Positions 6,412 through 11,214 of a DNA stretch of 11,214 bases are shown here, one piece after another. Below the pieces are notes generated by a model. That model saw only the letters and a program-made list of their open reading frames with translations, was not told where the DNA came from and did not search any database. The position numbers and the translations under genes were made by a program. Location of the stretch: NCBI GenBank assembly GCA_016210375.1, contig JACQUH010000049.1, positions 1 to 11,214 of the forward strand, written 5' to 3'. Each line of letters starts with the position of its first letter. Within the stretch, counting starts at the first letter, position 1. This DNA comes from Chloroflexota bacterium. GTDB lineage: Bacteria > Chloroflexota > Dehalococcoidia > Lucifugimonadales > JACPCL1.

Positions 6412-6537
6412 CCAAAGGGGGTTAGGTCGGTACCCACGTGGCAGGTTAGTTTGTCAAAGACCATCAGTCGGGGGAATGCAGGACACCCCTCAGCAAACGG
6501 AACCCGCCAACCTGATCCCCTCTGGTACGGCGGGCCA

Positions 6538-7722
6538 TCAGGCCAGACGCTGGAAGACCGTGGCGCAACCCTGGCCGCCGCCGACGCACATGGTCACCAG
6601 GCCAAACTCCTTGTCCCGCTGCGACATCTCCTCCATAAGCTTTACCGTCATGATCGCTCCCGTGGCGCCTACTGGGTGGCCCAGGGAGATGCCGCTCCCG
6701 TTGACGTTGGTCTTCTCCATATCCAGTCGCAGCTCCCGGATGCAGTAGAGGGCCTGGGCGGCAAAGGCCTCGTTCAGCTCCACCAGGTCAATGTCCTTCA
6801 GGGCCAACCCTGTCCTGGCCAGCACCTTGCGCACCGCCGGGACAGGTCCCGTGCCCATGAGGGCCGGGTCCACGCCGGCGACGGCACGGCCTACCCAGGC
6901 AAGGCGCGGTATCAGTCCCAGGGCCCTGGCCCGCTCCTCAGACATCACCACCACTGCGGCAGCCCCGTCGTTGACGCCCGAGGAGTTGCCTGCTGTAACG
7001 GTGCCATCTTTTTTGAAGGCCGGCTTCAGAGCAGCCAGGGACTCCAGGGTCGTATCTGCCCGGGGTTGCTCGTCCCGCTCCACGACAACGGGGTTGCCCC
7101 TGCGCTGGGGCACGGAGACAGGGACGACCTGGCCCGCGAACCGTCCATCCTCCCAGGCCCTGACCGCCCGCTGGTGGCTCAGGAGGGCCAAAGCGTCCTG
7201 GTCCTCCCGGCTCACCTCAAAGGCGGCGGCCACGTTCTCCGCTGTCACCCCCATGTGGTAGTGATGCACCGGGCAGCTCAGGGCCTCCACCAGAGAGTCG
7301 TCAAGGACGCCGTTCCCCATGCGCAAGCCGTCCCAGCGGACATGGCGCACCAGGTACGGTGCGGTGCTCATGCTCTCCAGGCCGCCGGCCACCACCACCT
7401 CCGCTTCTCCCGCGCGTATGGCCAGGGCTGCCAGGTTGATGGCCTCCAGCCCCGAGGAGCATTGGCGGTTGACGGCGATGGCCGGCGCCTCCTGGGGGAC
7501 GCCGGCCTTCAGCGCGGCGAGACGAGCGGCGTAGCCCGCCTCTTCGGACTGCAAGGCGTTGCCCAGGATGACCTCGTCCACCTGGGACGGCGGCAGGCCC
7601 GCCCGTTCCAGGGCAGCCCGGATGGCGATGGCCCCCAGGTCCGAGGCTGGCATATCCTTGAACGCCCCGCCGAACCTGCCGACGGGCGTCCTGGCCCCGC
7701 TGATGATGACCACTTTCTTCAT
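6538..7722 (-). CDS. Acetyl-CoA acetyltransferase / thiolase
   Basis: A 394-residue thiolase, the typical length for the family. It would catalyse reversible condensation of two acetyl-CoA to acetoacetyl-CoA, or thiolytic cleavage of 3-ketoacyl-CoA. The catalytic set is intact: nucleophile C88 in NRQCSSG, N317 in ELNEAFAAQA, H349 in GHPVGATGA and C379 in CVGGGQG, each one position off Zoogloea thiolase numbering. The N-terminus MKKVVIISGARTPVGRFGGAF is canonical. The ATG at 7722 has a GAGGAG ribosome binding site about eight bases upstream. Biosynthetic and degradative thiolases cannot be separated from sequence alone, so no symbol is given. It is transcribed away from the crotonase gene at 8599, with a small regulator-like gene between them. 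Element B follows its stop. I saw no convincing promoter in the 163 bases upstream (7723-7885), so it may be read through from the small genes at 7886-8474. Confidence 0.95.
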   Translation of the reverse strand: MKKVVIISGARTPVGRFGGAFKDMPASDLGAIAIRAALERAGLPPSQVDEVILGNALQSEEAGYAARLAALKAGVPQEAPAIAVNRQCSSGLEAINLAALAIRAGEAEVVVAGGLESMSTAPYLVRHVRWDGLRMGNGVLDDSLVEALSCPVHHYHMGVTAENVAAAFEVSREDQDALALLSHQRAVRAWEDGRFAGQVVPVSVPQRRGNPVVVERDEQPRADTTLESLAALKPAFKKDGTVTAGNSSGVNDGAAAVVVMSEERARALGLIPRLAWVGRAVAGVDPALMGTGPVPAVRKVLARTGLALKDIDLVELNEAFAAQALYCIRELRLDMEKTNVNGSGISLGHPVGATGAIMTVKLMEEMSQRDKEFGLVTMCVGGGQGCATVFQRLA

Positions 7723-7885
7723 AGCGCCTTCTCCTCATCGGAGTCTTATGCCCACTGCGGACAACACTTCATATTGTTTCGGGACAGGCCCGTAGGACTC
7801 ACCTCTTACGGACTTACGCCCAGCGGCATGAGGGATAGGACGCCAGCGCAAGTATCCAGGGGGACGGCAGCAACATAACCACGCT

Positions 7886-8086
7886 TCAGGACAGTGGCCT
7901 GAGACGCCTGGGAACTGACTGAAAGGCTATGTCTATGTAGGCGTACGCCTCGCCTCTGGCCTTTGCCCGCATACCTGTATGACTGCTCGTCAGGGTTACC
8001 CTCTTCGTGTCGGTCCGGATGGTTTCCGCGAGTATGACAATCTGAATCCCTCGTATCCCATCTCCTGCGTTTCTAGAGTCGCTCAT
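7886..8086 (-). CDS. Possible hypothetical protein, 66 aa
   Basis: A short frame beginning MSDSRNAGDG from ATG at 8086, overlapping the end of the winged-helix gene by 14 bases. The ribosome binding site is weak (AAGGGG about a dozen bases upstream), so expression would rely on coupling to the preceding gene. The middle alternates polar and hydrophobic residues (IQIVILAETIR, RVTLTSSHT, AYAYIDIAF), which suggests a small beta-rich domain rather than random sequence. I recognise no family. No better frame exists in 7886-8072. The frame can be extended to TTG at 8113. The base composition here is noticeably less GC-rich than in the neighbouring enzyme genes. It may be spurious. Confidence 0.35.
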   Translation of the reverse strand: MSDSRNAGDGIRGIQIVILAETIRTDTKRVTLTSSHTGMRAKARGEAYAYIDIAFQSVPRRLRPLS

Positions 8087-8474
8087 GCTGCTGAATCGCC
8101 CCTTCCTTCTCAAGCTCTTGAATGACCGAGACTACCTGTTCATCGGGCAATGATAGCCGTTCGGCAACCTCCGAGATGTAATACACGTTGCCTCGTGCGA
8201 ACAACTTCCGAATCTCCTTTTTCGCCTGTTCTTGCGTGATTGACCGAAGCTGCAGGACCTCCCTTTCAGCACCCTTGAGCGTCTCTACCTCCCGCTCCAG
8301 TGCAGCTACCCTGGTTTCTAGTTTAGCTATTTCATTCTGCGTTTTACTGGTTACTGACCTGTGTGGAGCCTCCTGCAAGGCATAGGTTGCCTCCACCCCC
8401 CTAACCTCTATAGGAAACGCCCCTTCTGGCGCTGCCGTCCCTGCGCTGCGCGCCCGTTGTCTCCGCGATACCAT
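8073..8474 (-). CDS. Small coiled-coil plus winged-helix-like protein, 133 aa (putative regulator)
   Basis: The N-terminus (1-45) is basic and low in order (MVSRRQRARSAG). Residues 47-70 form a textbook heptad coil with I49, L52, V56, L59, V63 and L66 in a/d positions, so the protein probably forms a dimer or higher oligomer. Residues about 82-133 (KKEIRKLF, YYISEVAERLSLP, QVVSVIQELEKEGAI) look like a compact winged helix-turn-helix domain. The ATG at 8474 is clearly preferred over an in-frame GTG at 8498, because a perfect AAGGAGGT ribosome binding site sits six bases upstream of it. The gene is divergent from the crotonase-prs unit, and the promoters would lie back to back, a common arrangement for a local regulator. 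Function as a DNA-binding regulator is inferred; I cannot name the family. Confidence 0.75.
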   Translation of the reverse strand: MVSRRQRARSAGTAAPEGAFPIEVRGVEATYALQEAPHRSVTSKTQNEIAKLETRVAALEREVETLKGAEREVLQLRSITQEQAKKEIRKLFARGNVYYISEVAERLSLPDEQVVSVIQELEKEGAIQQHERL

Positions 8475-8498
8475 AGCACACCTCCTTCTCTGAGTCAC

Positions 8499-8527
8499 AC
8501 TCTAGCACAGCGCCCACCCGATGGGAA
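8499..8527 (-). promoter_or_regulatory. Predicted promoter of the winged-helix gene
   Basis: On the minus strand TTCCCA (8527-8522) is 17 bases from TAGAGT (8504-8499), which is preceded by TGC, giving an extended -10. Each hexamer matches four of six positions. Transcription would start near 8492, with a short leader holding the AAGGAGGT site. Weak consensus, good geometry. Confidence 0.4.
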
Positions 8528-8533
8528 TGAACC

Positions 8534-8545
8534 ACCTGAGCAGGT
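8534..8545. promoter_or_regulatory. Possible operator palindrome in the divergent promoter region
   Basis: ACCTG-AG-CAGGT is a perfect inverted repeat with 5-bp arms and a 2-base spacer. It covers the -35 region of the rightward promoter and lies seven bases from the -35 of the leftward one, so a bound protein could affect both. A 12-base palindrome in GC-rich DNA can occur by chance. Confidence 0.3.
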
Positions 8546-8564
8546 CGCCCCCCTGTGCTATAAT
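8536..8564 (+). promoter_or_regulatory. Predicted extended -10 promoter of the crotonase-prs unit
   Basis: TATAAT at 8559-8564 is a perfect -10 hexamer, preceded by TGC (8556-8558) as in extended -10 promoters. Seventeen bases upstream is CTGAGC (8536-8541), a poor -35 matching three of six, which extended -10 promoters tolerate. Transcription would begin near 8571, leaving about 28 bases before the ATG at 8599. Confidence 0.65.
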
Positions 8565-8598
8565 CGCCTGGCAGGGAATTTTGGCAAGCGAGGCTCCC

Positions 8599-9420
8599 AT
8601 GCCCCCCTACGAATCGGTCATCCTGGAGAAAAACCCCGAGACCCACATCGCCAGGCTCACCCTGAACCGGCCGGAGCGCCTGAACGCCATCAACCGGCAG
8701 ATGGGCATGGAGCTGGCGGATGCGGTGGAAAACGTGGCGTTGGATGACGACATGCGTGTCCTGGTGCTCACGGGGGCGGGGCGCGGCTTCTGCTCCGGCG
8801 CCGACACCGGCGGCATGGCCGGCGGCCAGGAGCAAGGCCCCCACTCCGGGGAGCGCAGCGCCGAAGAGGTCCGCCGGGGCTTTCGCAACGCCCAGCGCCT
8901 CATCCTCGGCCTCCAGCGCATGGAGAAGCCCACCATCGCCATGGTCAACGGCGTGGCCGTGGGCGCAGGTTTTGACCTGGCCTGCGCCTGCGACATCCGC
9001 ATCGGCTCGCCGGCGGCCCGCTTCATGGTGGCCTTCGTGCGCATCGGCCTGTTCCCCGGCTACGGCGGCACCTGGCTGTACGCCCGGGCCCTGGGCAGCA
9101 TCGGCAAGGCCGCGGAGCTCCTCTTCACGGGCGACTTCCTGGAGGCTGAGGAGGCCAGGCAGTGCGGCCTGTTGAACCACCTGGTGGAGCCAGACCGGTT
9201 GGAAGGCTTTACCATGGATATGGCGGAGCGTATCGCCCAGGGGCCTCCCATCGCCATCCGCCTGGCCAAGCTCATGCTCTATAAAGGTATGGAGTTTGAC
9301 CTGGAGACCGCCATGCAGATGGCCGCAGCCGCCGAGACCATAACCCTCACGTCCCAGGACCACCAAGAAGGCGTCGCAGCCTTCCGGGAGAAGCGCAAGG
9401 CCAACTATAGAGGTCGCTAA
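8599..9420 (+). CDS. Enoyl-CoA hydratase/isomerase (crotonase) family protein
   Basis: A 273-residue crotonase-fold protein acting on a CoA thioester. Family marks are LTLNRPERLNAI (20-31), the oxyanion-hole segments GRGFCSGADTGGM (61-73) and NGVAVGAGFDLACACDI (117-133), then FVRIGLFPGYGGTW (146-159). Aligned with rat mitochondrial enoyl-CoA hydratase, the catalytic Glu144 position is D126 and the Glu164 position is F146, so ordinary hydratase chemistry is doubtful. The AF-x-x-IGL-x-P-x-x-GGTW pattern is closer to PaaG-type isomerases. The start is ATG at 8599, preceded by GCGAGG and a good promoter; the frame is open upstream to 8521, but that region contains the promoter. Its TAA stop overlaps the prs ATG by one base (TAATG), so the two are translationally coupled. 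The true substrate is unknown. Confidence 0.9.
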   Translation: MPPYESVILEKNPETHIARLTLNRPERLNAINRQMGMELADAVENVALDDDMRVLVLTGAGRGFCSGADTGGMAGGQEQGPHSGERSAEEVRRGFRNAQRLILGLQRMEKPTIAMVNGVAVGAGFDLACACDIRIGSPAARFMVAFVRIGLFPGYGGTWLYARALGSIGKAAELLFTGDFLEAEEARQCGLLNHLVEPDRLEGFTMDMAERIAQGPPIAIRLAKLMLYKGMEFDLETAMQMAAAAETITLTSQDHQEGVAAFREKRKANYRGR

Positions 9421-10370
9421 TGCCCCCTTTTGAAGAGCTACGAGTGTTCAGCGGCACCGCTCACGGCGAGCTGGCCCGCTCTATTTGCGACTACCTGGGG
9501 ATACCTCCGGGGGAGGTCAACGTCTTCAAGTTCGCCAACGACAACACCTTCGTCCAGTTCGGCGAGAACATCCGCCAGCGGGATGTCTTCCTGGTGCAGC
9601 CCTTCTGCTACCCGGTGAACGACAAGATCATGGAGCTGCTCATCATGGTGGACGCCGCCAAGCGGGCCTCCGCCGGGCGCATCACCGCCGTGATCCCTTA
9701 CTACGCCTACGGCCGCACGGACAAGAAGGACCAGCCCCGGGTGCCCATCACGGCGCGCCTGGTGGCCGATCTGCTTACCACCGCAGGGGCCGACCGCGTG
9801 CTGACCACTGACCTGCACGCCGGACAGATCCAGGGGTTCTTTAACATCCCCGTGGACGAGCTGACGGCGCTGCCCATCCTGGCCAGGTACATTGCCGAGA
9901 AGGAGCTTGTGGATACGGTGGTTGTAGCCGCGGACATTGGCGCCACCAAGCGCGCCAGGAACATGGCCTCCCGCCTGGACTCTCCCCTGGCCATCATGGA
10001 GAAGCGCCGCATGGGCAACAACGACCGTATTGAAACCCTAAACGTCATTGGTGACGTTGGCGGCAAGACCGCAATCATAGTGGACGACGAGATTGACACC
10101 GGCGGCTCGCTGGTCTCCACGGCCAAGGTCCTTGAGGCCCGGGGGGCCACGGAGCTATACGCCTGCTGCACCCACGGCGTGCTATCGGCGGGCGCGGTAG
10201 ACCGCGTGGCTGCCAGCAACCTGAAGGAGCTTGTCATCACAGACACGCTGCCCATGGCCGATGGCAAACGCCACCCCAAGATCACGGTGCTCTCCGTGGC
10301 GCCCCTCCTGGGCGAGGCCATCCACAGGATCCACAGCGGCCTATCCGTAGGGGCCATGTTTGAGCCGTAG
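9420..10370 (+). CDS. prs: Ribose-phosphate pyrophosphokinase (PRPP synthetase)
   Basis: Converts ribose-5-phosphate and ATP to PRPP and AMP, feeding purine, pyrimidine, NAD and histidine synthesis in the cytoplasm. At 316 residues it is close to the 315 of E. coli Prs. Visible are the CYPVNDKIMELLIMVDA segment (63-79), IPYYAYGRTDKKDQPR (92-107), TTDLHAGQIQGFF (129-141) with H133, the flexible-loop KRR (195-197), and the PRPP-binding loop VDDEIDTGGS (221-230). ADIGATKRAR (171-180) differs from the more usual PDVGGVxRAR but keeps the RAR end. The start is ATG at 9420, overlapping the crotonase stop by one base, with AGAGGT five or six bases upstream. It lacks its own visible promoter and should be expressed from the crotonase promoter. 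Its product is the co-substrate of the HisG encoded at 3460-4482. Confidence 0.96.
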   Translation: MPPFEELRVFSGTAHGELARSICDYLGIPPGEVNVFKFANDNTFVQFGENIRQRDVFLVQPFCYPVNDKIMELLIMVDAAKRASAGRITAVIPYYAYGRTDKKDQPRVPITARLVADLLTTAGADRVLTTDLHAGQIQGFFNIPVDELTALPILARYIAEKELVDTVVVAADIGATKRARNMASRLDSPLAIMEKRRMGNNDRIETLNVIGDVGGKTAIIVDDEIDTGGSLVSTAKVLEARGATELYACCTHGVLSAGAVDRVAASNLKELVITDTLPMADGKRHPKITVLSVAPLLGEAIHRIHSGLSVGAMFEP

Positions 10371-10386
10371 GGAGGGAGCCAGCAGA

Positions 10387-10641
10387 ATGGCCGTCGCCAG
10401 AACCTACGCTATGCCGGTGCAGATCAGCACCGCGGAGGGTGTCGGCTACCGGGCCGAGTGCACCATCCTGCCCGGCTGCTTTGTAGACGGCGATACTCTG
10501 GAGGAAGTGCTCACGGACATCCAGGAAGCCATCTCTCTCTATATTCAGGCTTCCAAAGAACGCGGATTGCCGCTGCCTGAGATGGCAGAAACCCACGGGT
10601 CGCTGGTTATCACTGTCATCCCAGTGACGGTACCTGGGTAA
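10387..10641 (+). CDS. hicB: HicB-family antitoxin, short form
   Basis: An 84-residue protein with the single HicB domain: YAMPVQIS (7-14), GYRAECTILPGCFVDGDTLEEVLTDIQEAISLYI (20-53), then the common PLPE (62-65). The partial RNase H-like HicB fold normally binds and neutralises HicA. No added DNA-binding domain follows, so this is the short form, and repression of its own promoter is less certain. The start is ATG at 10387, with GGGAGG about 11 bases upstream. It begins 16 bases after prs and may be co-transcribed with it. Its TAA stop overlaps the first codon of a HicA-like frame, in the order hicB-hicA. Alternatively it is a stand-alone HicB-like protein if hicA is dead. Confidence 0.85.
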   Translation: MAVARTYAMPVQISTAEGVGYRAECTILPGCFVDGDTLEEVLTDIQEAISLYIQASKERGLPLPEMAETHGSLVITVIPVTVPG

Positions 10642-10661
10642 GATATGGTGAACTGACTAGA

Positions 10662-10829
10662 TTGCTGACACGGCACGGCGCTCTGATGTACATGGAAGGA
10701 AGCCGGCACGAAGTTTGGGGCGTCCCTGGCACTACTTTCCGAACCATCGTTCCCAGACACAAGGGGGAAATCCCCACGGGAACGGTGCAAAAGATTCTCA
10801 AGGACCTCCACATACAGCAGGACGAATAG
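10662..10829 (+). CDS. hicA: HicA-family mRNA interferase toxin, start codon uncertain or lost
   Basis: The frame from 10638 to TAG at 10829 encodes 63 residues with full HicA similarity: YGELTRLLTRHGA, EGSRHEVW with the likely catalytic His, then IVPRHKGEIPTGTVQKILKDL. HicA toxins are small double-stranded-RNA-binding-fold mRNA nucleases. The conserved N-terminus (E5, L6, R8, L9, L10) begins right at the hicB stop, where the codon is GTA, not GTG. No ATG or GTG occurs in frame between an upstream in-frame stop at 10578 and ATG 10686. The first standard start codon is TTG at 10662 (55 residues, losing part of helix 1), then ATG at 10686 (47 residues); neither has a clear ribosome binding site. 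The overlap GTAA could be a mutated GTGA. It may be a silenced toxin. Base composition is lower in GC than prs or secA. Confidence 0.7.
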   Translation: MLTRHGALMYMEGSRHEVWGVPGTTFRTIVPRHKGEIPTGTVQKILKDLHIQQDE

Positions 10830-10865
10830 TGCTAGGCGTACTATTGCTGAAGACAGGAACTGACC

Positions 10866-11214
10866 ATGGTCACATCCCTCCTCAAACCCCTCATCAACAC
10901 CAACGAGAAGGTGCTCCGTCGTTTCCAGAAGCGGGTTGACGAAATCAACGCCCTGGAGCCGGACTTCCAGCGCCTCTCCGACGAAGAGCTACGCGCCAGG
11001 ACCCAGGAGTTCAGGGAGCGCTTCGCCCAGGGCGAGACCCCGGAGGACCTGCTGCCGGAAGCCTTCGCCGCCGTGCGCGAGGCCGCCGTGCGCGCCATTG
11101 GGCAGCGTCACTACGACGTGCAGCTCCTGGGCGGCATGGTGCTGCACCAGGGCGCCATCGCCGAGATGAAGACCGGCGAAGGCAAGACCCTGGTCGCCAC
11201 CCTGCCCCTGTACC
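10866..11214 (+). CDS. secA: Preprotein translocase ATPase SecA, N-terminal part (3' end outside window)
   Basis: Motor ATPase that drives preproteins through SecYEG at the membrane. Only the first 116 residues are in the window. The N-terminus (LLKPLINTNEKVLRRFQKRV, INALEP) and LSDEELRARTQEFRERF (38-54) are typical. RHYDVQLLGGMVLHQGAIAEMKTGEGKT (81-108) contains the Walker A motif, G104-T108, at nearly the same position as in E. coli SecA. The ATG at 10866 lies 36 bases after the hicA stop, with AGGA about eight bases upstream. A TACTAT stretch at 10839-10844 could be a weak -10 but has no partner -35, so the gene may have its own promoter or be read through from prs-hicBA. Identity is certain despite truncation. 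Confidence 0.97.
   Translation, partial: MVTSLLKPLINTNEKVLRRFQKRVDEINALEPDFQRLSDEELRARTQEFRERFAQGETPEDLLPEAFAAVREAAVRAIGQRHYDVQLLGGMVLHQGAIAEMKTGEGKTLVATLPLY

Larger units (their letters stand above)
6082..6474. mobile_element. MITE-like non-coding element B, hairpin-rich, related to element A
   Basis: The 527-base gap between the his cluster and the thiolase holds no credible gene. Bases 6082-6109 and the reverse complement of 6447-6474 match at 24 of 28 positions without gaps. Both begin CCCCCGACT and share TGGTCTTTGAC. Similarity stops abruptly outside these ends. The interior is G/C-rich and contains at least five consecutive hairpins. Reading inward from the right end, CTGATGGT, TTGAC and TAACC occur in the same order as in the left end of element A (20 of 24 positions). 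A short insertion follows, then TAACCCCCTTTGGCTCCC, also shared with A. There is no transposase and no clear target duplication. It lies 63 bases past the thiolase stop and 84 bases upstream of the his promoter, so its hairpins may insulate one from the other. Confidence 0.65.

Noticed and set aside
6451..7878. 475-codon plus-strand open frame opposite the thiolase
   Set aside because: Shadow of an intact thiolase; it also begins inside element B.
7723..7885. Promoter or terminator between the thiolase and the 66-aa frame
   Set aside because: AT-richer stretches such as CAATAT on the minus strand lack a matching -35, and no stable hairpin with a T-run was seen.
8401..9366. 321-codon minus-strand open frame opposite the crotonase gene
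   Set aside because: Shadow of the crotonase gene; it would also overlap the winged-helix gene and its strong ribosome binding site.
10839..10844. TACTAT as a -10 box for secA
   Set aside because: Only four of six consensus matches and no -35-like sequence at suitable distance; too weak to list as a promoter.

Overview
The window is an 11.2 kb stretch of high-GC bacterial chromosome made mostly of housekeeping and central-metabolism genes. It carries a DEAD-box RNA helicase, histidine-biosynthesis genes, a thiolase, a crotonase-family protein, PRPP synthetase, a HicBA toxin-antitoxin pair and the start of secA. The 46-residue DUF5679-type zinc-ribbon protein and the general protein character suggest Chloroflexota (Dehalococcoidia or SAR202-like). 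That assignment is an inference from family resemblance; no rRNA or other marker is present to confirm it.

Layout. (1) 1-731 (+): 3' part of a DEAD-box helicase, ending at a 26-bp palindromic terminator shared with a convergent DUF5679 mini-gene (828-968, -). (2) 1060-1351: a 292-bp MITE-like element with about 57-bp imperfect terminal inverted repeats. (3) 1373-5893 (-): a tight four-gene cluster, transcribed in the order HisRS/HisZ-like gene, hisG (long form), a zinc-dependent phospholipase C-like gene, hisD. A strong predicted sigma70-type promoter lies at 5969-5997. Junctions are a 20-nt overlap, a 6-nt gap and a 4-nt GTGA overlap, so the cluster looks like one translationally coupled operon. 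(4) 6082-6474: a second MITE-like element related to the first, packed with hairpins. (5) 6538-7722 (-): a thiolase. (6) 7886-8474 (-): a small coiled-coil plus winged-helix protein and a possible 66-residue ORF overlapping its end. (7) 8599-10370 (+): a divergently transcribed crotonase homologue overlapping prs by one base. (8) 10387-10829 (+): hicB followed by a hicA-like frame. (9) 10866-end (+): secA, cut by the window end.

How the genes fit together. Prs makes PRPP, and HisG uses PRPP and ATP for the first step of histidine synthesis. HisD performs the final two oxidations. The thiolase and crotonase homologue suggest acyl-CoA metabolism, with the small winged-helix protein placed where a local regulator of the crotonase-prs unit would sit. 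The two related inverted-repeat elements bracket the his cluster exactly, each lying just downstream of a minus-strand gene.

The most notable observations are: the element pair around the his operon; a hicA frame with full family similarity but no usable start codon, explicable by one G-to-A change in a GTGA overlap; a phospholipase-like gene embedded in a his operon; a HisZ/HisRS-like gene beside a long-form HisG; and a crotonase homologue lacking both canonical catalytic glutamates. I do not see an obviously new multi-gene defence or biosynthetic system.
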